Source of the DNA: Cacajao melanocephalus
Lineage: Eukaryota > Chordata > Mammalia > Primates > Pitheciidae
NCBI GenBank assembly: GCA_963573385.1
Contig: CAUYLG010021656.1
Location: 62,001 to 126,000 of the forward strand
Direction of reading: 5' to 3'
Length of the DNA stretch: 64,000 nt
Shown: piece by piece, positions 12,283 through 28,300 of the stretch
How the letters are laid out: every line of letters begins with the position of its first letter
Position numbering within the stretch: position 1 is the first letter of the stretch
Translations under genes and position numbers: made by a program
The notes under the pieces: model-generated
Told to the model about the DNA's origin: nothing
The model's database searches: none
What the model saw: the letters and a program-made list of their open reading frames with translations, nothing else

Positions 12283-13460
12283 TTTTTTTTTACTGTACTT
12301 TAAGTTCTGGGGTACATGTGCAGAAGGTGCAGGTTTGTTACATAGGTATACATGTGCTGTGGTGGTTTGCTGCATCCATCACCCCATTATCTACATTAGG
12401 TATTTCTCCTAATGCTGTCCCTCCCCTAGCCACCACCCACTGACAGGTCCCCATGTATGATGTTCCTCTCTCTGTGTCCATGTGTTCTCAGTGTTCAACA
12501 CTCGTTTATGAGAACATGTGGTGTTTGATTTTCTGTTCTCATGTCAGTTTGCTGAGAATGATGGTTTCCAGCTTTATCCATGTCCTTGTAAAGGACATGA
12601 ACCCACATTTTTATGGCTGCATAGTATTCCATGGTATATATGTCCCACATTTTCCTTGTCTAGTCTATCACCGATGGGCATTTTGGTTGGTTCCAGGTCT
12701 TTGCTATTGTAAACAGTGCTGCAATAAACATATGTGTGCATGTGTCTTTATAATAGAATGACTTATAATCCTTTGAGTATATATCCAGTAATGGAATTGC
12801 TGGGTCAAATGATATTTCTTGTTCTAGATCCTTGAGAAATCATCACACTGTCTTCCATAACGGTTGAACTAATATATACTCCCACCAACAGTGTAAAGGT
12901 GTTCCTGTTTTTCCAAATCCTCTCCAGCATCTGTTGTCTCCTGATTTTTTAAATGATGGCCATTCTAACTGGCCTGAGATGGTATCTCAATGTGGTTTTG
13001 ATTTGCATTCCTTTAATGACTAGTGATGATGAACATTTTTTCATATGTTTGTTGGCTGCATAAATGTCTTCTTTTGAGAAATGTCTGTTCATATCCGTCA
13101 CCCAAATTTTGATTTTTTTTTCTTGTAAATTTGTTTAAGTTCTTTGTAGATTCTGGATACTATCCCTTTGTCAGATGGGTAGATTGCAAAAATTTTTTTC
13201 CATCCTGTTGGTTGCTGGTTCACTCTAATGATTGTTTCTTTAGTTGTGCCAAAGCTCTTTAGTTTAATCAGATCCCATTTGTCTATTTTGGCTTTTGTTG
13301 CCATTGTTTTGGATGTTTTAGTCATGAAGTCCTTGCCTACGCCTATGTCCTGAATGGTATTGCCTAGGTTTTCTTCTAGGGTTTTTATGTTGTTAGGTCT
13401 CATGTTTAAATCTTTAGCCCATCTGGATTTAATTTTTGTTTAAGGTGTAAGGAAGAGATC
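12283..13460 (-). mobile_element. L1P 3' end (ORF2 C-terminus and 3'UTR), antisense
   Basis: It starts with T(9) and ACTGTACTTTAAGTTCTGGG, then follows primate L1 antisense order: TACATAGGTATACATGTGC, TGCATAGTATTCCATGG, ATCCAGTAATGG and CTTTGTCAGATGGG, ending at AAGGAAGAGATC. A 101-codon frame on the minus strand (13403-13098) corresponds to the ORF2 protein C-terminal region, with phrases such as [13 protein letters not shown]. The 5' end is truncated. It is inserted in the 5' part of the older L1M and is clearly less diverged than its host. Confidence 0.92.
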
Positions 13461-14882
13461 ATAAACTTCCACAGCATTAATTTGTTTGGTCACATCTTTA
13501 TCTTACCTTCATTTCTGAAGGATAAATTTTCTCAGCATAATATTTTTGGTTGACTTTTTTTTCTTTCTGGACATTTAGTATATTATTTCACTATCTCCTG
13601 GCTTGCATGGTTTCTGAGAAACCCATTGATAATCTTATGGTAGTTTCCTTGTATGTAATGAGTCACTTTTCTCTTACTGATTTTAAAGTTTTCTCTTTGT
13701 CTTTGACTTTTGATTATTTGATAATAAGGTGTCTGGATGAAGATCTGTTTGTTTTTAATCTATTTGGGGATCTTTGGCTTCATATATCAGAATGTTCATT
13801 TCTTTGAAAAGTTTCCTGTCATTATTTTTTAAAATAAACTCTCCTACTTTTTGTCTGCTCCTTCAGGGGTTTGTATATACGTATGTTGACTTGCTTGATG
13901 GTATCCCATAAATTCCACAGGCTTTATTTACTTTTTTAAATTCTTTTTACTTTTTGTTTTTCTGATTGGAAAATTTCAAATGACCTATTTTCTAACTTGC
14001 TGATTCTTTCTTCTGCCTGACAGGAATCTTTATTGAAGCTCCCTAAGTAGTTTTTTAGTTCAGTCACTGTGTTATTCAGCTCCAAAATATTCTGTTTGAT
14101 TCTTTTTTGTGGTTTGTATATTTTTGTTGAACTTAAAATACCCTTCATGTATTACTTTCCTCATATCGTTTACTTGTCTTTCTGTACACTCTTGCAGCTC
14201 ACTGAGCTTCTGTAAGAAAATTACTGGGCTTGATGCTGCAGTCCTTGAATAAGCTGGACTCAGACCTTGATTAGTGGTTGTATGAGCCTAACACCTGGGT
14301 CTTTCTCGAATCTGCAGGAGCAGGCTTAGAAATTGGGTCCACTAAGGTAGATCAGAATCTTAGGTGCACAAACACCTGGTGCTAGGGTCCAATGGGGTGG
14401 GCCAAGCAAATTGGGTTTGTAGGGGTATACTTGAAGCCCAGGGCTATGATGCCAGCCTAGTTCTGAAATGTGTCTCAAGCTTGGGGCTACGGTGCTTGGG
14501 ATGGAGCCTGGGGCCATAGGGGCCAGCCTATCACCAAGGTTCACGGAAGCAAGTCTGGTGCTGGGGTCTGCAGAGAAGTCCAGATCTCCCTTCACTCTCT
14601 TTCCCTCATGCAAAGACTATCTCTTTCTGCATTGCATTGTTAGACTTTGGAGAAGGGTGACACAGGTAAAAAAGAGGGTTTTTTTTTTTTTTTTAACTCT
14701 CTGTAATGTCTTTTTTCTTATCTCTACCTTCCACCTAAGTGCTGTAATTGTTCACTTGTGTTTCTTAGTTCTTTTGAAGGCATTATTGTGTATGGATGGT
14801 TGTTCAAATTGTTGCTTCTTTGAGGGGTGAGCACTGGAACCTGCTATTCCAGCATTTTCCTGATGTCACTCTCCTTGAGCTT

Positions 14883-14896
14883 TCAGTGCTATTGTT
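14883..14896. repeat. Target-site duplication of the L1M, high-coordinate copy
   Basis: TCAGTGCTATTGTT is identical to 6168-6181 and directly follows the L1M 5'UTR. Confidence 0.85.
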
Positions 14897-17220
14897 AAAA
14901 TGTCTAGCCAACTGAGAAAATTGTTATATTCTGTATTTAGTTATTAAGTGAAATAACATTATAGTTTTCCTTGAGCATGGAAATAAATGGTCGAAGTTTT
15001 GTTAGGTTGTTTTAATTTAGAATGTGTCAGGAAAGGAGTCTAAGCATATTTATTTTTGCAGTGTTTGTATAATACTTTTAAAGATTCAGATTGTTTCATG
15101 TGATCAGAAAGAAATACGAATTTCAACCAATTGTTCAAATATCCACTAGCCTATGGTGACTAATGCTTGAAGTCAAGTGGTAAAAAACGTCTGACTGAAT
15201 GTATTTGACTACCTCTGTACTTCCTGTTAGGAGGATGGGTGATAAAACACTTTTATTGTAGAGTGAATGTGGGGTATTTTATTTACAAGGTTGTTTTAAA
15301 TCATGTGAATACTCTAACGGGATAAAATAATCCAAATCAAGGAGCAAGATTTTGATCTCAGGATATCAAAAAAAACCAACACGTTAGGATCTAGTAATTT
15401 TCTGAGTGAATAAAAATCCAATTTTTCATTTGTTTTTGAAATGAGACGTAGGAAGACACTATAGAAAGCAAGGCCAAATGCAAATGATTGTGACATGTCC
15501 AACTCTATTAAATCATCAGTATATTACAAGTTCAGAAGTGCAGTTGGTGAACAAGAAGCAGCCCTTTTCTTTGATACTCTCTATATTTCCATGTAAATGA
15601 GATATCTCATTTACTCTCTTACTTGACAAGCCTTTCTCTCCTTTTCTGAGTAAAGTCATGTGAGGCATGATCTAAAGAGGACATCAGTATAACTTTGCAG
15701 CTGTGTGAGCTCAGGGCATTAATCAATGCAGAGGCACAGAGAAAAGAACATGTGTTTAATAGCTTTGATTTTTTCTTTTCATTTTCAAAGGCATTATGTT
15801 TCTTAAGTATGAAAGGAAAGGCATTGAGATATACAATTTTGATATCCAAATCTGAATAGCTTTTATTCTGGTTCTTTAACACATGTACTGCTCCTCTCCT
15901 CCCTTCTTATTTGCTTATGTAACTGGATGAAAATGTACTTTTCACAATTTTTTATAACGACTTTTGGAAAAGGGTTGGAAAGATAATTTATGTCTGATAT
16001 GGAGTCAGGAATAAGGTAATGATTACTATTCAGGGTCAAGTCTGTTCATTTCCATCCTTTAAAAAGACAGACTACATATGTAGCTAATGTAATAATAGTC
16101 TGCAGAAAATTGCATGTTCATCTACGTCACTCAAACAGAAAGGTAAGGAGAAATTTCAGTGAATTCCCAGTGTAATAAATACTTCTTCTCCCGGCCCGTC
16201 CCCTTCCTCTGCATGTATAAGACACAGTGTTGTTAAAGCAGCAATTATCACCAATTCCCAGGCAATATATATGTGATGGATGTCAACCTCCAGGAGCAGG
16301 GATGTGTGCTACAGTAAAACAATTTTCAGTGCTTACAACTGTTGGTTACTACTATGCAAACCTATTTTGCAGAAGGTATACAAACAGCATTACTGTCACA
16401 GTCAGCTACCTACCAATAGCCATCACCCTCTTCTTTTCCAAGAGTATCGTACTCTTCCTATTGTATTCAATGTTAGAAACACTAACTTTCTTAGTTTTTC
16501 TTAGAACTAGAAATGGCCATTTCATTTGGTTTTAGTCAATGATGTCTAAGGAAAAAGCTATAGTAAGAGTTCTTGGGAAAGTTTGTTTTCATAAAAGGAG
16601 CAGATAAAAATGTAACAACTTAGGTCATTTCCCCCTTCCTCTTGTTAAGAATGTCTGGAAGTTGAGCAGCCAACTTGTGATTATGGAGTGACAAATATAA
16701 CATAGAATTTAACACTCTAAGGATAATAAGAACACTTAACTTTTGTTCAAAACTAATATGTTGGTGTAATAAACAATTTGACTCCAATTTTAATATTTGA
16801 CTAATGATAGCTTTCAAGTCCCTTCATTACTTCTTCGTTTTCAACCTGCGTCTGAGAAATCTGATAAAACAAAATCCCAAGTGCTGACTACTTTGGCACC
16901 AAAGAGCAGTTCAACACAAGCCACGTTCTCTCTATGCCTGGGGAATTTTTACCCAAGCTTGAGCCCCTAATCCAGAAAAAGAGACAATGCAGTCTTTTAT
17001 CTTTTTCTCCCAAGTCATTTTCAGATTTGCTTAGTAGCATGATCTGCTCTATCTAGAAAGCCTCATAAAGATTTTTTATACCCTCTTTGTGTATGTGTGG
17101 TGTCATCAGATTGACATCTTATCCAAAATTTGAGTAGAGTACCCATTTTGTTCCTGTGGGGTGACTTCAATCATTGACATGATGAACAGAATACCTGGGT
17201 AACAAACACCACTACTGAGG
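14897..17220. other. No recognised feature
   Basis: AT-rich unique-looking sequence with only short frames (102 codons at most). Ancient repeats beyond recognition are possible. I see no exon, RNA gene or conserved domain. Confidence 0.5.
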
Positions 17221-18359
17221 GTCTTTCTTCTTTTGCTTTAGCTTACTAATTTACTCTGCTGCCTGCTGGCTAGCTTGCTCTTTGAGCTATGCTGCTGTCG
17301 ACTGGTGAACTTGAGCTTTGAGGTGCTGTCTGCTGGAAATCTTGCTCTTTCTGCTTTGTGCTGCATTTGCTGGATTCTACTGAGCTTCTGTTATAGATTT
17401 GACTATATCAGAAGTTAAAATAACTGACGTTCAGGAACAATGTGTGTTTGAGATCCAGTTTAAAGTGGTTTTGTGTCATATGTCTCTGTCTGAACATATC
17501 TGTGTGTCTCTGGTTGAATTGTTTGCCTTAATTCCAGCAAAATCAAGGATGGATACTAGGCTCAGGAAAACAATTCTCAGCCTATGGTCATGGGTTTATG
17601 TCTCAAGCAGTTGTTGGCTCCCAATGTATAGCTTAATAAGAGGAAAGCCTAATGTCTTGTGTGGTGTAAAGCCACATTGGATGGTCTCATGTGGAATAAT
17701 AATAATACAACATGTGGCCTGTTGATGTCCATCCTTCTAAAACCAGATGGCTCACTTTGATTTTACAAAATGACTTTGCTGCTGTTGCTCCTATACCTCT
17801 GTCACTAAATGATCCTGATCTACAGGGCTTTAGGGAGAAGTGCTAAATGCATTCCAGTGTACAACCAAGAGGTTAATTGAAACCCACGTTAAACCTGAGA
17901 TATTTACACTCTATAAAGAAACCATTGTCATGAAGCAGGTCTCAAATCCTGATGACACTGATTTGAGATACTCTAAGGAGAGAACTTTATAGATATAATT
18001 ATGGAGAAGAAACAATTCAAAGCATATACAGACACCAACAAAGCAAAGAAATAACAAACCACTTGGATACAGGAGGAAGAAAAAAACATAAGGGTCCACT
18101 ATTCAAATATTTGCTAAAAGGACTTATGAAAAAAAGTAAATGGGTGCTGATTGACTTAAAGGTTCAAAATTAATGTTAACATCTGCTGAAGTGTAGCAGT
18201 TGGCAGACTTTCAGACTTAGTTGACATTACGTCTCAAATTAGAGTTAAACTTGAGTATTCCACTAAATTTAAACTAGGTATCTGCTATACTCTTAGAAGA
18301 ATTAGTAAGATACAGGAGAAGACAAATCAGACATGCTTTACAACTTAACAATCAGAATG
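17221..18359 (+). other. Possible ERV 5' region, unassigned
   Basis: Moderately GC-rich sequence with CTGCTGGCTAGCTTGCTC-type repetition and short retrovirus-like phrases lies upstream of clear reverse transcriptase remnants. It could be LTR and gag of the same degraded ERV, split from pol by the THE1 LTR. I cannot identify a family, and this is inference from position. Confidence 0.25.
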
Positions 18360-18364
18360 ATTGC

Positions 18365-18724
18365 TGATATGGTTTACCTGTGTCCTCACCCAAGTCTCAG
18401 CTTGAACTGTAGCTCCCATAATTCCCACACATTGTGGGAGGGACTCAGTGGGAGATAACTGAATCATGGGGGCAGTTTCCCCCATAATGTTCTCATGGTA
18501 GTGAATAAGTCTCATGAGATCTGATGATTTTATAAGAGGTTTCCCCTTTTGCTTAGCTGTCGTTCTCTGTTGCCTGCTGCCATGTAAGATGTGTCTTTTG
18601 CCTTCCACCATGATTGTGAGGCATCCTCAGCCATGTGGAACGGTGAGTCCTTTAAACCTTTTTCTTTATAAATTACTTAGTCTTGGGTGCGTCTTGACAA
18701 GCAGCATGAGAATAGATGAACACA
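18365..18724 (+). mobile_element. THE1-type solo LTR (ERVL-MaLR)
   Basis: It begins TGATATGGTTTACCTGTGTCC and contains CTCCCATAATTCCCAC, GAATCATGGGGGC, AGTCTCATGAGATCTGATG, CACCATGATTGTGAGGC and CTTTATAAATTAC, ending ATGAACACA. This is the THE1 order at about the expected 360 bases. Target-site duplications ATTGC (18360-18364) and ATTGT (18725-18729) match 4/5. The normal poly(A) signal block is mutated to CTTTAAACC. Confidence 0.92.
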
Positions 18725-18989
18725 ATTGTCTTGCCTAAATTTTCCATAGCCATAGCCCCTATTTCCCTATAATATCCTATAATAGGCATAAATAGCCCAA
18801 AGATTGATAACTTGAAATTAAATTACATTTCTGGCACTTATAATTAGCTTGACAGAAAGGACACCCATGGCCTTTCACTCCTGATTAGATGGTAAATATA
18901 GCTCAATATAAGTTAAAAATATGTTTCCAAGGATTCAAACAAATCTATGCAAGAAGGTAATTTTGCACATTGTTTTTCCATCTACCAAT

Positions 18990-20650
18990 CAAATTTGGCT
19001 TGTTTCTCAACATGGAAAGAAAGATTTATTTCTCATAATGCATAAACACAACCTTCATGCTATGCACCAGCCATTAAAGTTTTTATGCCCAAAATGATTT
19101 AAATTGCTGACTCTATCCAGTTGGCAAATGATACTTTGCTGTTACGGATTTGGCTAATATATTCTGTTCAGTGTCTGTGTCTGTGCAGCCCCTCAGCTAT
19201 TATTTCCTTCACCTTCTAACAGACACAATACACCTTTACCTTGCTACCCATAGGTTATCTCGATTCCTGCCATCACACATAATCTTTGCACCAAGATCTT
19301 AATTACGTTCCATTTTCTCCTAGAGCACAGGTATGACTTTACATTGATTACATCCTCCTCCAATGAGATTCATTTGATACACTGATTAAGAATATACAGA
19401 TATTTATGAATGAGTTTAAATAAAGGGGATTGGCCATTGTCTCATACATAGTACAAACAATAAATGGCCTTGCTACTTCAGTTTAATTCTTGAAAATTGT
19501 TTGCTCAAACAAGGGTCACTGCATCCCTGACACTGTCAGCGAACAGCTATTGATCCTGTCAGTGCCCACAAGATTAAAGAATGACTAACACCTTTTAGGC
19601 CTTTTTGGGTTCTGGAAGCAGCAAGTTCTTTGTTTACAAATTTTACTTAAGCCTATAATGCTGTTACTAATCAGCCCACCTTCAATGAGGACCCCTTTGA
19701 CAGAAGTGTCTATAATCTGACTAAATGGCAATATAATAAATACTCCTATTAATGCATCCAGACATTCCTTAGCAGAGGCTTTAGCAACCTCCTATTGTTT
19801 CCCCTGTAGTGTTTCAATCATTCATGATGGTGGTAAATGCCCATGAACTTCTGGTGCAAGAGAGTATCTTGCTCAGCTCTGCACTATATTGACTGCTGGC
19901 CAAACACTGAACTCTTCTGCAACTAGAGACTCTTATGGCTACTACCCATGACCCTTGGTACACTATTCTCATTATGCCTTAGGCCATGGAGGCAGCATCA
20001 TCACCCACAGCCACTAAAACCTCCTTGTTAAAATGGAAGTGGTACCGACAAAACAGAGCCAAGCCTAAACCCTTTGGTATAACACATCTACAGGAGAATA
20101 TGGCCTGCCCATTCCTCAGTCTCCTGCCAGATGCCATAATACTGAAGGACGTCACCCCCTTCTGGACCTACCAAATGCCTAGTGACCTTCTTGGAATCAA
20201 CTGAGTGAACAGAAAAAGAAGTGTTAATAATTTATGGACAATATTGCAATAATCACATGTGATGGAACTTCCTGGAGAGTTAGCAACTTTCATGCTTAAC
20301 TAGAACATGATTCAAGTGTAAACAAATGACTAACAATGTGCGTAGTAGTCACTTTAACGTTGGATACCATGGCTAACAATCTGCACATTTTTAGGCTTTT
20401 AGGATGTTGACAATGATCTGGCCATCTGATTATCCAACGGTGGCAACAATAATTACTTACCCAAGGTTGACTCCTTTGGGATAAAGAACTTTTGGACCTC
20501 ATATTTATCCCAAATATAAATCAAAGTCAGGCACATCTCCATATACACTAAATACACAAGCAAAGCCTCACTTAGATGGGGCATTGATATTGACTAAGAC
20601 ACACATTTCACTTAAAAATTACACAATGCAAGTCTTAAACAAGGCACTTA
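18990..20650 (+). pseudogene. Degraded endogenous retrovirus pol (RT and RNase H)
   Basis: Conceptual translation in shifting frames shows reverse transcriptase landmarks. A V-T-D-L-A-N-x-F sequence around 19140-19180 corresponds to the first catalytic aspartate block. A Q-Y-T-F-T-x-L-P-x-G-Y-L block lies near 19225-19262. A Y-I-D-Y-I box at 19340-19354 replaces the usual Y-x-D-D. RNase H-like spacing of tryptophans and N-N pairs appears around 20400-20500. Several stops and frameshifts interrupt it, so no protein can be made. The motif style suggests a class III (ERVL-like) element; family uncertain. No matching LTR pair is evident. Confidence 0.5.
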
Positions 20651-21200
20651 AGGAAATTTTACCTCTTTTAGTGGACTCACACTACTTGTCTCAAAGAGTG
20701 CTATAGCGGTTTACTTAATTGAGATAAAAATTCAATTAAAACATGATATATTTTAGTTTTCTGTCAAACACGAGGAGTGAATTGCATTAAAGATGCCAAC
20801 TTTATTTTTGATGTTTGCAAGCTGAGGACTTGCGAGTTCTACCACTTGCTCCTTGCTTTCTACCCATCTTGGACAAGTTGTTAAGAAAATTAAGTTTTCC
20901 CTTTTTGGGGGGCCGGTAGAAAATTTAAACCATGTAAGCCATAGCCTATGTGTGCATAAAAACTCTTACCCAAGTTATACCTCCTAACCACAACAAAATC
21001 TAACCATCTCTTTTTCCTCCTCCATCAATCCCTTGTTTGCCTGTTGTGGAGCCCATCCTGTTCTCCCCAGAAAGCATCTTTACTCACCATTGTGAATAAT
21101 AAGCATTTCTTACTTTCTTAGTGCATGTGTACCATCATCAGTCTTAGCACCCAAAACAAATTAGGGCAGTGGTGTTTTTGCTACTTCCATAGAGGTTCAC
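20651..21200. other. No recognised feature
   Basis: No gene or confidently named repeat. It may be the continuation of the upstream ERV remnant. Confidence 0.4.
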
Positions 21201-21204
21201 AACA

Positions 21205-21395
21205 GGTTGATTGTATTCTAATTCTCATAAAAGTCCTATGAGTTAGGCCTTGTTATTATATCTATTACCTACAGGAAGAAAAAGGATTAAGTAAGTCCGA
21301 GATCATATGGAAATTTTGTGATCAAGATGGGAAGTAAACCAAGAGGTCTGACCCCAGGGCTTTGTACTCAAGCTCTAACTAACTGTTTCTCTAAG
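21205..21395 (-). repeat. MIR SINE, antisense
   Basis: CTCATAAAAGTCCTATGAGTTAGG, GTTATTATATCTATTACC, AAGTAAGTCCGAGATCATAT and GTCTGACCCCAGGGC follow the complement of the MIR core and 5' part. Confidence 0.6.
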
Positions 21396-22609
21396 TTATA
21401 CATGAGTGGAAAGACAGAAATCCGGATGCCTAATATTTCTACTTTAATATTTATTTGGTTTTTTTTTCCAAGCCAAACTGTATCTAGCATTATTAAAGAT
21501 ACTTTCCATAAACAATCATGGTATTTCAGGCAGAACATGGGCAGACAATTGTTAACAGTATACAACAACTTTCAAACTCTCTTCTTTGATGGACTCCCAA
21601 AAATCAAAAAGCCACTATAAAACCCAACGAGGTCTTCATCTGATGCTCTGAACAGGGAAGGTTTAGAGTGAGGGTTGACGTTTCACATTTAGCATGTTGT
21701 TTAACAACTTTTCACGAGCTGACCCTGACTTTCAGGAAGCGTAATGAAAATGGCAGAATTTATCTAAAGATCCACAATCTAGAAATGAAACCACTGCTCT
21801 TTTGACAGGCGCCATCTCAGCGGCATCACTGGCAAGTTCAGATTTCCTGACACACTGGCAACCAATGACTGGGGGTCAGGTCCCAACAGATGTCTGGGCT
21901 TAAGGGAGTTAAGCCTATGCTGAAAGATGGAAAGGAAGAAGAGGACATAAAAACAAATTTGTTTTTCCATACCACAAGGCTTTTGTGTGCCGAGGTGGCC
22001 ATGTGTGTCAAAGTCAGGGAATCCTTCCTCCTGGGAGACAAGAGGAAGTCTCTCAAAACTAGAAGGGAAAGGTGTTTTTGAATAGTAGGACTCTGTTCAG
22101 TTTGCCTAAGAAAACAAATGAATGACAAGAAGGCTGGTGCTGTGAAGGCTGAGAAAATTATTAAAATAATACTGAACTATCTTGGGGCATATAAGGAGGA
22201 GAAATACAAATTAAGCAGTAGATGTTGTCAGATTTTCATTCAGGAATACTGTTATTAACATAACTCAGCTCCCAAATTCTGGATCCTTAATTATAACCAC
22301 TAGGAAGACACTTTCACAGAATCAATTTGAATCAGTAATCCTGGACTTAGTCAATCAGCTGTGAGCTGTGGTCACATTGTCCCACCATGGCCTCTATGAT
22401 TATAACCATGTGGATGGTAGATGTGTGGGTAGTTTGGGGACTGTGGATCTAAGAAGTGCAGATTTTTAAAGATGTTTACAGGGTAAATAAAGCAGTAAGT
22501 ATGCTTTGAATATGCTATAGCTCATGAGTGTTTAATATATAAATGTTATGAAAGAATTACTAAGAAGTGACATTAAGTGCTAATTTACTTTTTTTAGATT
22601 TCCCAATAG

Positions 22610-22737
22610 TAAGGCTTTAGACATAATAAATAACATGTGTAGGGCCCTTACATAATAAATTTAATTTGATCCATTAATTAAGCTGGTATTACCTAATTAA
22701 GAGATGAAGAAATTGAAACTCCCAAAGAGCAAACAAT
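22610..22737 (-). repeat. MIR-like fragment, antisense
   Basis: AGCTGGTATTACC and AGATGAAGAAATTGAAAC resemble the MIR core complement. It is short and diverged. Confidence 0.4.
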
Positions 22738-22855
22738 TGTATTAGTTAGGGGTCTCCAGAGAAATAAAACCAACAAAATATGTGTGTGTGTGTATTATAC
22801 ATGCGCAAACATATTCATAGCAAAACAAGGAGGAAATACTCACTAAAACTACAGT
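22738..22855 (-). mobile_element. MLT2-type LTR, terminal fragment (3' LTR of ERVL)
   Basis: TGTATTAGTTAGGGGTCTCC followed by AGAGAAATAAAACCAAC and a short (TG)n corresponds to the complement of an MLT2 LTR 3' terminus. Only about 90-115 bases of a roughly 450-base LTR remain before ERVL internal sequence begins, so most of this LTR was deleted. Confidence 0.65.
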
Positions 22856-26450
<3,595 letters not shown>

Positions 26451-26494
26451 GTGTTTGAGCTGGAAATTCAAATCCCTAAGCTAATCTTTTTCCT

Positions 26495-26720
26495 TTTAAA
26501 ATTTTATTTTTAAGTGATAAATAATAATTGTGCTTATGGGGTACACTGTGATGTTTAATATATGTTTACATTGTGGAAGCATTAACTCAAGCAACTTAAC
26601 AAATCCATCGTTTTACATACTTATTATTTTTTGTATCTTTTCCATCACCACTTTGTCCAGCAATGTTAGAAACTACCAACCTATGCCATTATACTTATTA
26701 GTTTGCCAAAAACGTTTGAA
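26495..26720 (-). mobile_element. L1 3'UTR fragment, antisense
   Basis: AAAATTTTATTTTTAAGTG, TTATGGGGTACACTGTGATG and TTAACAAATCCATCGTTTTAC parallel the complement of L1MA/L1PB-type 3'UTRs. It lies in the 5' internal part of the ERVL provirus. Confidence 0.55.
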
Positions 26721-26994
26721 GTATCTTATACTGAGTCATTTAACTGCGTTCTTCTTATAAGTGATTGATAGGGAGTATCCAATTCAGATATTTTGCATAA
26801 CTCTATAAACAGTTCACACCACAAACAGTTCACATAACAAATAGCACATTCTATTTACTATGCTAAATAGAGTCATTAGCATCCTCAAACCTAATCAGAT
26901 TAGAAAGTTAATTCCAGAAACCCCTTATAAAAAACCTAGAAAATTTATTCTTAAAATTCTTTTCCTCTAGAAACACTTTCTGTAACAAAATCTA

Positions 26995-27490
26995 TATTAG
27001 GTTGTCTGGAGGAACAGAACAAATATGATGGATAGATATTTAGATAGATAGATAAAGAGAATATATATTATGGAAATTGGATTATGGAGGTCAAGAGTTT
27101 CATGATATGATGTCTGCAAAGTGGAGAACCAGGAAAGCCAGTGATGTAATTCAGTCTGAGTCCAAAGGCCTGGGAGTTCACGAAGACAAAAATGTAAATC
27201 CCAGTCTGAGAGCAGGACAAGATGATGTGAAATGTCTTAGTTCAAGCAGAGAGGCAGAAAAAAGTGGAGTCAATTTCTCTTCCTCAGCCTTTTGTTCTAT
27301 TTAGGTCCTAAATAGAACCTAAAAGGATTTGGTGATGTCCACCCATATTAGAGAGGTGAAACTATTTTACTGAGTCCACTAATTCAAATGTTAATCTCAT
27401 CTGGAAACATCCTCACAGATACACCCAGAAATAATCTTTACTCGGCACAGCACACTGTGACCTGTCAAGTTGACACTGTCAACTGATGAA
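26995..27490 (-). mobile_element. MLT2-type LTR (5' LTR of ERVL)
   Basis: The plus strand reads the complement of MLT2: ATTAGGTTGTCTGGAGGAAC, GGAAAGCCAGTGATGTAATTC, GGCCTGGGAGTTCACG, GATGTCCACCCATATTAG, CACCCAGAAATAATC and GTCAAGTTGACAC. Length is about normal. A GATA-rich stretch lies near its start. Its position upstream of gag on the minus strand makes it the 5' LTR of the decayed provirus. Confidence 0.8.
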
Positions 27491-28300
27491 TCAAGAGGTT
27501 TATAAATTTGGAAGAGAACTTTACTAAGTGTTAAAGCCTGCAGGGTGGCCATTCTGACAGCCTGGGAAGTGTAGCCTCTGGCCAGAAACCAGAAACAGGC
27601 CTTTCAAGGGAGAGGCAAAGGGAACAGGAATTTATGGTGAGTGAGGTGGCTGAATATACATATTTAATAAGCTATAGGAAGAGTCGTGAAGATGTATAAA
27701 AGGAGCATTCACAATTAAACTTCCTGGGTCACATGTTCAAAAAATGGTGTTGTTTGAATTATCTGCGGATGGAAATTTCTGCACTCTGATGACAAATGGT
27801 GAAGCAGAGGACATGAAAACCTTCACTTCACATCCTTCCAGGGTTGGATAGAGCCTTTCTGGAGATGACTGTCAGGCGACTGTCTGTTCTTAGGAAGGGA
27901 TTCATTGTGAGCTGACAAACTGTGACACCAGAAACTGAAAAGAGGAAGGGGGAGTGAAGTTGTGGCCTCATATATTTAGCTAAAGGTAATAAAGAAATGA
28001 GTTGTTCTTTTCTTGTTTGCTAGAGTTGGTTTCTGCTTACTACTTAGGAAATAGTTCTGGTTAAAAGCTGATAAGCAAGGAGCATACTGTCGCATGTCTA
28101 ACTTCCTGTCCAGCTATGGCCAGGAACTCAAGAATCAGGTTTCTTTGGCGTCTCCTTGGCAAGAGCACGTCCATTCAGTCAGTAGGAGGGCTAGGGATTT
28201 ATTTCTCAATGCATAAAATTAACAGTACCAATGGCATACTCTTTTTCCCATAGAATTGCTTCATATTTTTACCTTTTACAATTAGAATATCAAAAGAATT
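27491..28300. other. Unassigned, possibly an LTR-class repeat
   Basis: This block is noticeably less AT-rich than its flanks, lacks open frames and contains GGTAATAAAG near 27986, which could serve as a poly(A) signal. The texture suggests an old LTR, but I cannot name a family or define ends. Confidence 0.3.

Larger units (their letters stand above)
6182..14882 (-). mobile_element. Full-length old LINE-1 (L1M, MB-like) with nested insertions
   Basis: On the minus strand this runs from a 5'UTR-like segment (14882 to about 14240), through ORF1 (about 14230-13480) and ORF2, to the 3'UTR and tail near 6182. Plus-strand phrases of antisense L1 occur in the expected order: GTCCTGGGCTTTTC (8983), CATAAAATGAGTT (8866), TTGATCATGGTGTATG (8712) and GTGCTCTGATGCC (10265). 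The outer length is 8,701 bases. Removing the Alu, the ERV1 LTR and the L1P insertion leaves about 6.1 kb, the size of a complete L1. Both reading frames are broken by many stops, so it is a fossil. Exact 14-base duplications flank it. Confidence 0.9.

Noticed and set aside
13098..13403. 101-codon minus-strand protein that looks conserved
   Set aside because: It is the C-terminal part of L1 ORF2 within a 5'-truncated L1P, not a host gene.
27027..27056. GATA-like tetranucleotide cluster as an independent microsatellite
   Set aside because: It is short and imperfect, and this position of MLT2-type LTRs normally contains simple AT/GATA-rich sequence.
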